A DNA stretch of 64,000 bases from CAYYJS01 sp964472315. Lineage in GTDB: Bacteria; Verrucomicrobiota; Kiritimatiellia; UBA8416. A program made the translations under genes and the position numbers. Position 1 is the first letter of the stretch. Each line of letters starts with the position of its first letter. Positions 62,459-64,000 of this stretch are shown piece after piece. Location: positions 52,504-116,503 of the forward strand of contig CAYYJS010000003.1 in assembly GCA_964472315.1 (NCBI GenBank), written 5' to 3'. The notes below the pieces were generated by a model. That model worked only from the letters and a program-made list of their open reading frames with translations, had not been told where the DNA came from and ran no database searches.

Positions 62459-63153
62459 CAGGTGTTGTCGACGACCAGAACGAGCTTGTCCTTCTCCGCC
62501 CGAATTTCGCTGGCGGCGGTCAGCGCCGCCCATTCGCGCTGGGCCGCCATCAGCGCCCAGACCTTCTTGAAGACCGACGTCTTCAGGGGGCCGACCATCG
62601 CGAAGTGTCCCATCGCGGCCTTGGCGGGACGGACCACATTCGCCACCGGCACGCAGACCAGATCGTAGGATATCTGCGGTTCCCATTTGAATGCGCCGAG
62701 CTTGAGCGCCGCAAGCTGCCGCACGACACGCACGCGGAAGTACCCCTGCTCGATGTCGACACTGCACGAGCGGAGTCGCATCTGCGCGTTCTTGCCAAAG
62801 GCGAAATACCCGTTGATGTCGCCTTCGGAAAACTCGACCTCCAGATTGCGCACAACGCCGCTCTTCGCCTGGCCCAACAACCCGAGACTGGTCGTCGCGC
62901 GCGAACGCCCCACGGGCTTGCCTTCGTCGCCGATCGTCCCGCTCCGGGGCCACAACGCCATCACGACGAACAGGACCAGCAGCCCCACGCCGCCGATCGC
63001 CAGTTTAGGCCAGTGCTTCCGGATCCAGCTTACGCGCTGCATGTCAGCCACGGCCTGACTGGACATGTTCGACAGGTCCAGCTTGGCCCCGCAGTCGGCA
63101 CAAAACACCCGGCCAAGCGGATTTCGGGCGCCGCACTTCGTACAGACGATCAT
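62458..63153 (-). CDS. Zinc-ribbon membrane protein
   Basis: Protein of 231 residues. A zinc ribbon opens it: CTKCG at 4-8 and CADCG at 18-22 give four cysteines. One membrane helix (about 52-66, IGGVGLLVLFVVMAL) follows. The remaining 160 residues form a beta-rich outer domain without a family that I recognise, with FSEGDINGYFAFG and a long strand near YFRVRVVRQL. Such zinc-ribbon membrane proteins are common in PVC bacteria. Its stop codon overlaps the next gene's start codon. It lies 48 bases after the FmdB gene. Confidence 0.8.
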   Translation of the reverse strand: MIVCTKCGARNPLGRVFCADCGAKLDLSNMSSQAVADMQRVSWIRKHWPKLAIGGVGLLVLFVVMALWPRSGTIGDEGKPVGRSRATTSLGLLGQAKSGVVRNLEVEFSEGDINGYFAFGKNAQMRLRSCSVDIEQGYFRVRVVRQLAALKLGAFKWEPQISYDLVCVPVANVVRPAKAAMGHFAMVGPLKTSVFKKVWALMAAQREWAALTAASEIRAEKDKLVLVVDNT

Positions 63154-63201
63154 GTTGTTCTTCTCCGTAGGCGTCGCCGACTTCCGCCGGCCGCGCCGCT
63201 G

Positions 63202-63573
63202 CTAAGCCTTGCTCCCGGCGACCGGCTTCGCGGTCGTCGTTTCCTTCTTCGCGCCGCTCTCGCTCTTCGCGCCGCCGTCGCCCTTCGCGCCGCCGTCGCC
63301 CTTCGCACCGCCGTCGCCCTTCGCACCGCCGTCGCTCGACGAGCTCGGCGCCGCCTTGTCGGCTTTCGCCTTCTCGCGATACGCGCTGCTGCGATAGTCG
63401 GTCTGGTAGAACCCCGACCCTTTGAAGATGATTCCGGCACCCGTGCCGATCAACCGCTTGATCTTCCCCCGGCAGACCGGACACCGCTTCAGCGGCTCGT
63501 CGGCTATGCTCTGGAACTTCTCGAACACGTGCCCGCATTTGGCATTCGTGCATTCATATTCGTATGTCGGCAT
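63202..63573 (-). CDS. FmdB-type zinc-ribbon protein with a repeated Gly/Asp/Ala/Lys tail
   Basis: Protein of 123 residues. The first 45 residues are the FmdB/putative regulatory zinc ribbon: MPTYEYEC, then C14 and CPVCRGKIKRLIG give four cysteines. FKGSGFYQTDYR near 52-63 is the typical segment that follows in this family. The tail is low-complexity, with a GDGGAK unit repeated three or more times. Family members are linked to C1 metabolism and stress regulators, with no settled function. The ATG has AAGGAGCGAGGG directly upstream. Downstream lies the zinc-ribbon membrane gene. Confidence 0.88.
   Translation of the reverse strand: MPTYEYECTNAKCGHVFEKFQSIADEPLKRCPVCRGKIKRLIGTGAGIIFKGSGFYQTDYRSSAYREKAKADKAAPSSSSDGGAKGDGGAKGDGGAKGDGGAKSESGAKKETTTAKPVAGSKA
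63266..63337. repeat. 18-base tandem repeat inside the fmdB gene
   Basis: Four consecutive 18-base units (63266, 63284, 63302, 63320), which differ at one or two bases, encode the GDGGAK units of the tail. The number is likely to vary between strains. Confidence 0.85.
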
Positions 63574-63708
63574 CCCTCGCTCCTTCGCTGCATTCCCGTT
63601 GACCATAGCCCCTTGCCCCCCTTCAGGTCAAGTCGCGCGCGGGCGCAAGTCACTTCTGCGGGGATTCTGGGCTGATGGGTCTGGGTCTTTGCCATGACGG
63701 TGCCGGGG

Positions 63709-63752
63709 AATCGGTTGACGAGAGCGGATGACGAGGGGAGATATCTCAATCG
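63709..63752. repeat. Dispersed repeat, copy C
   Basis: ATCGGTTGACGAGAGCGG, a GACGAG and then CAATCGT match the right part of copy A at 7265-7307, with about ten differences over 43 bases. Between the FmdB start and the repeat array (63574-63780) this is the only structure that I see. Confidence 0.5.
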
Positions 63753-63786
63753 TTGACCGTTACCTGCGTCAGTCATTGGTGTTCGA

Positions 63787-64000
63787 TGATGATCAGGACA
63801 ACGATAGGGACGATGATAGAGATCGACGACGATCGGGACAACGATGCCGTGAGCAAAACCGATCATCATCATCGTCCCGGTCATTGTCGATAGCCATCTT
63901 TGTCTCGATCATCGTCCCGGTCATTGTCGATTTCCATCGTTGTCCCGATCATCGTCCCGATCATTGTCGATTTCCATCGTTGTCCCGATCATCGTCCCGA
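63787..64000. repeat. 40-base tandem repeat array with inverted counterpart, continuing beyond the window
   Basis: Units start at 63881, 63921 and 63961. The last two are identical over all 40 bases; the first differs at about five positions. Each unit is built on TCATTGTCGA, CATCGTTGTCCC and GATCATCGTCCC. To the left (63787-63846) the same words occur on the opposite strand; for example 63831-63846 is the exact reverse complement of 63935-63950. No spacer of unrelated sequence separates units. No gene is seen between 63574 and the window end. Confidence 0.9.

Noticed and set aside
63881..64000. CRISPR array
   Set aside because: The repeat units are directly adjacent with no unique spacers, and no cas gene is seen.

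Overview
The window is GC-rich, gene-dense bacterial chromosome. It carries housekeeping genes (nadK, ileS, lepB, lepA, rpe, truA, ruvX, manC, coaX, nadC, rnr, thrC, rpoD, argH) and two complete tRNA genes, with no phage, insertion sequence or CRISPR array that I can see. Outer-membrane and export parts (a FadL-family porin, ExbB/ExbD, Wzm/Wzt-type ABC export, lipoproteins) show a diderm. A eukaryote-like type 2 IleRS, many proteins with zinc ribbons, FHA, TPR or vWA domains, Ser/Thr kinases and a right-handed beta-helix glycan-type protein suggest the PVC superphylum (Kiritimatiellota/Verrucomicrobiota/Planctomycetota side). That placement is inference; no rRNA is present.

Layout: 2-7009 holds the nadK 3' end, a small Cys-rich protein, a 2-Cys peroxiredoxin, and a five-gene set (XRE-cupin regulator, cupin, Gfo/Idh/MocA oxidoreductase, SDR, fumarate-reductase-like flavoprotein) that looks like an unassigned catabolic operon; two of its spacers are purine-only repeats. 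tRNA-Ala(GGC) follows at 7096. 7425-14729 is a signalling island: two tandem transmembrane Ser/Thr kinases, and divergently a CsgG-like secreted protein, a lipoprotein and a zinc-ribbon/SPFH/FHA protein. 14730-16643 is decayed DNA: a fragment resembling the start of an FGGY kinase, and a beta-helix gene broken by an amber stop, a frameshift and a 3' truncation. A secreted helical protein, tRNA-Pro(GGG) and a tRNA-Pro deletion remnant lead to ileS.

22149-36904 is one long minus-strand series of genes, many overlapping by 1-19 bases: a ketoacyl synthase, two histidine kinases, Wzm/Wzt export, nadC, coaX, manC, ruvX, truA, rpe, lepA and lepB. Divergent from it, 37123-43586 carries two radical SAM proteins, a FadL-family porin and a third histidine kinase. 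43580-52513 holds a PabB-PabC fusion, a small basic protein, RNase R, threonine synthase, a DJ-1 protein, a membrane-anchored RRM protein and rpoD.

52657-63153 is a second minus-strand cluster: membrane zinc ribbon, secreted protein, Bacteroidetes-type ArgH, ExbB, ExbD, a large TPR protein, a vWA protein and a membrane glycosyltransferase. The vWA protein starts with a transmembrane helix carrying the TonB Ser-xxx-His motif, so it may be a new kind of ExbB/ExbD-driven energy transducer; this is the most promising observation here. An FmdB-type zinc ribbon protein and a 40-base tandem repeat array close the window.
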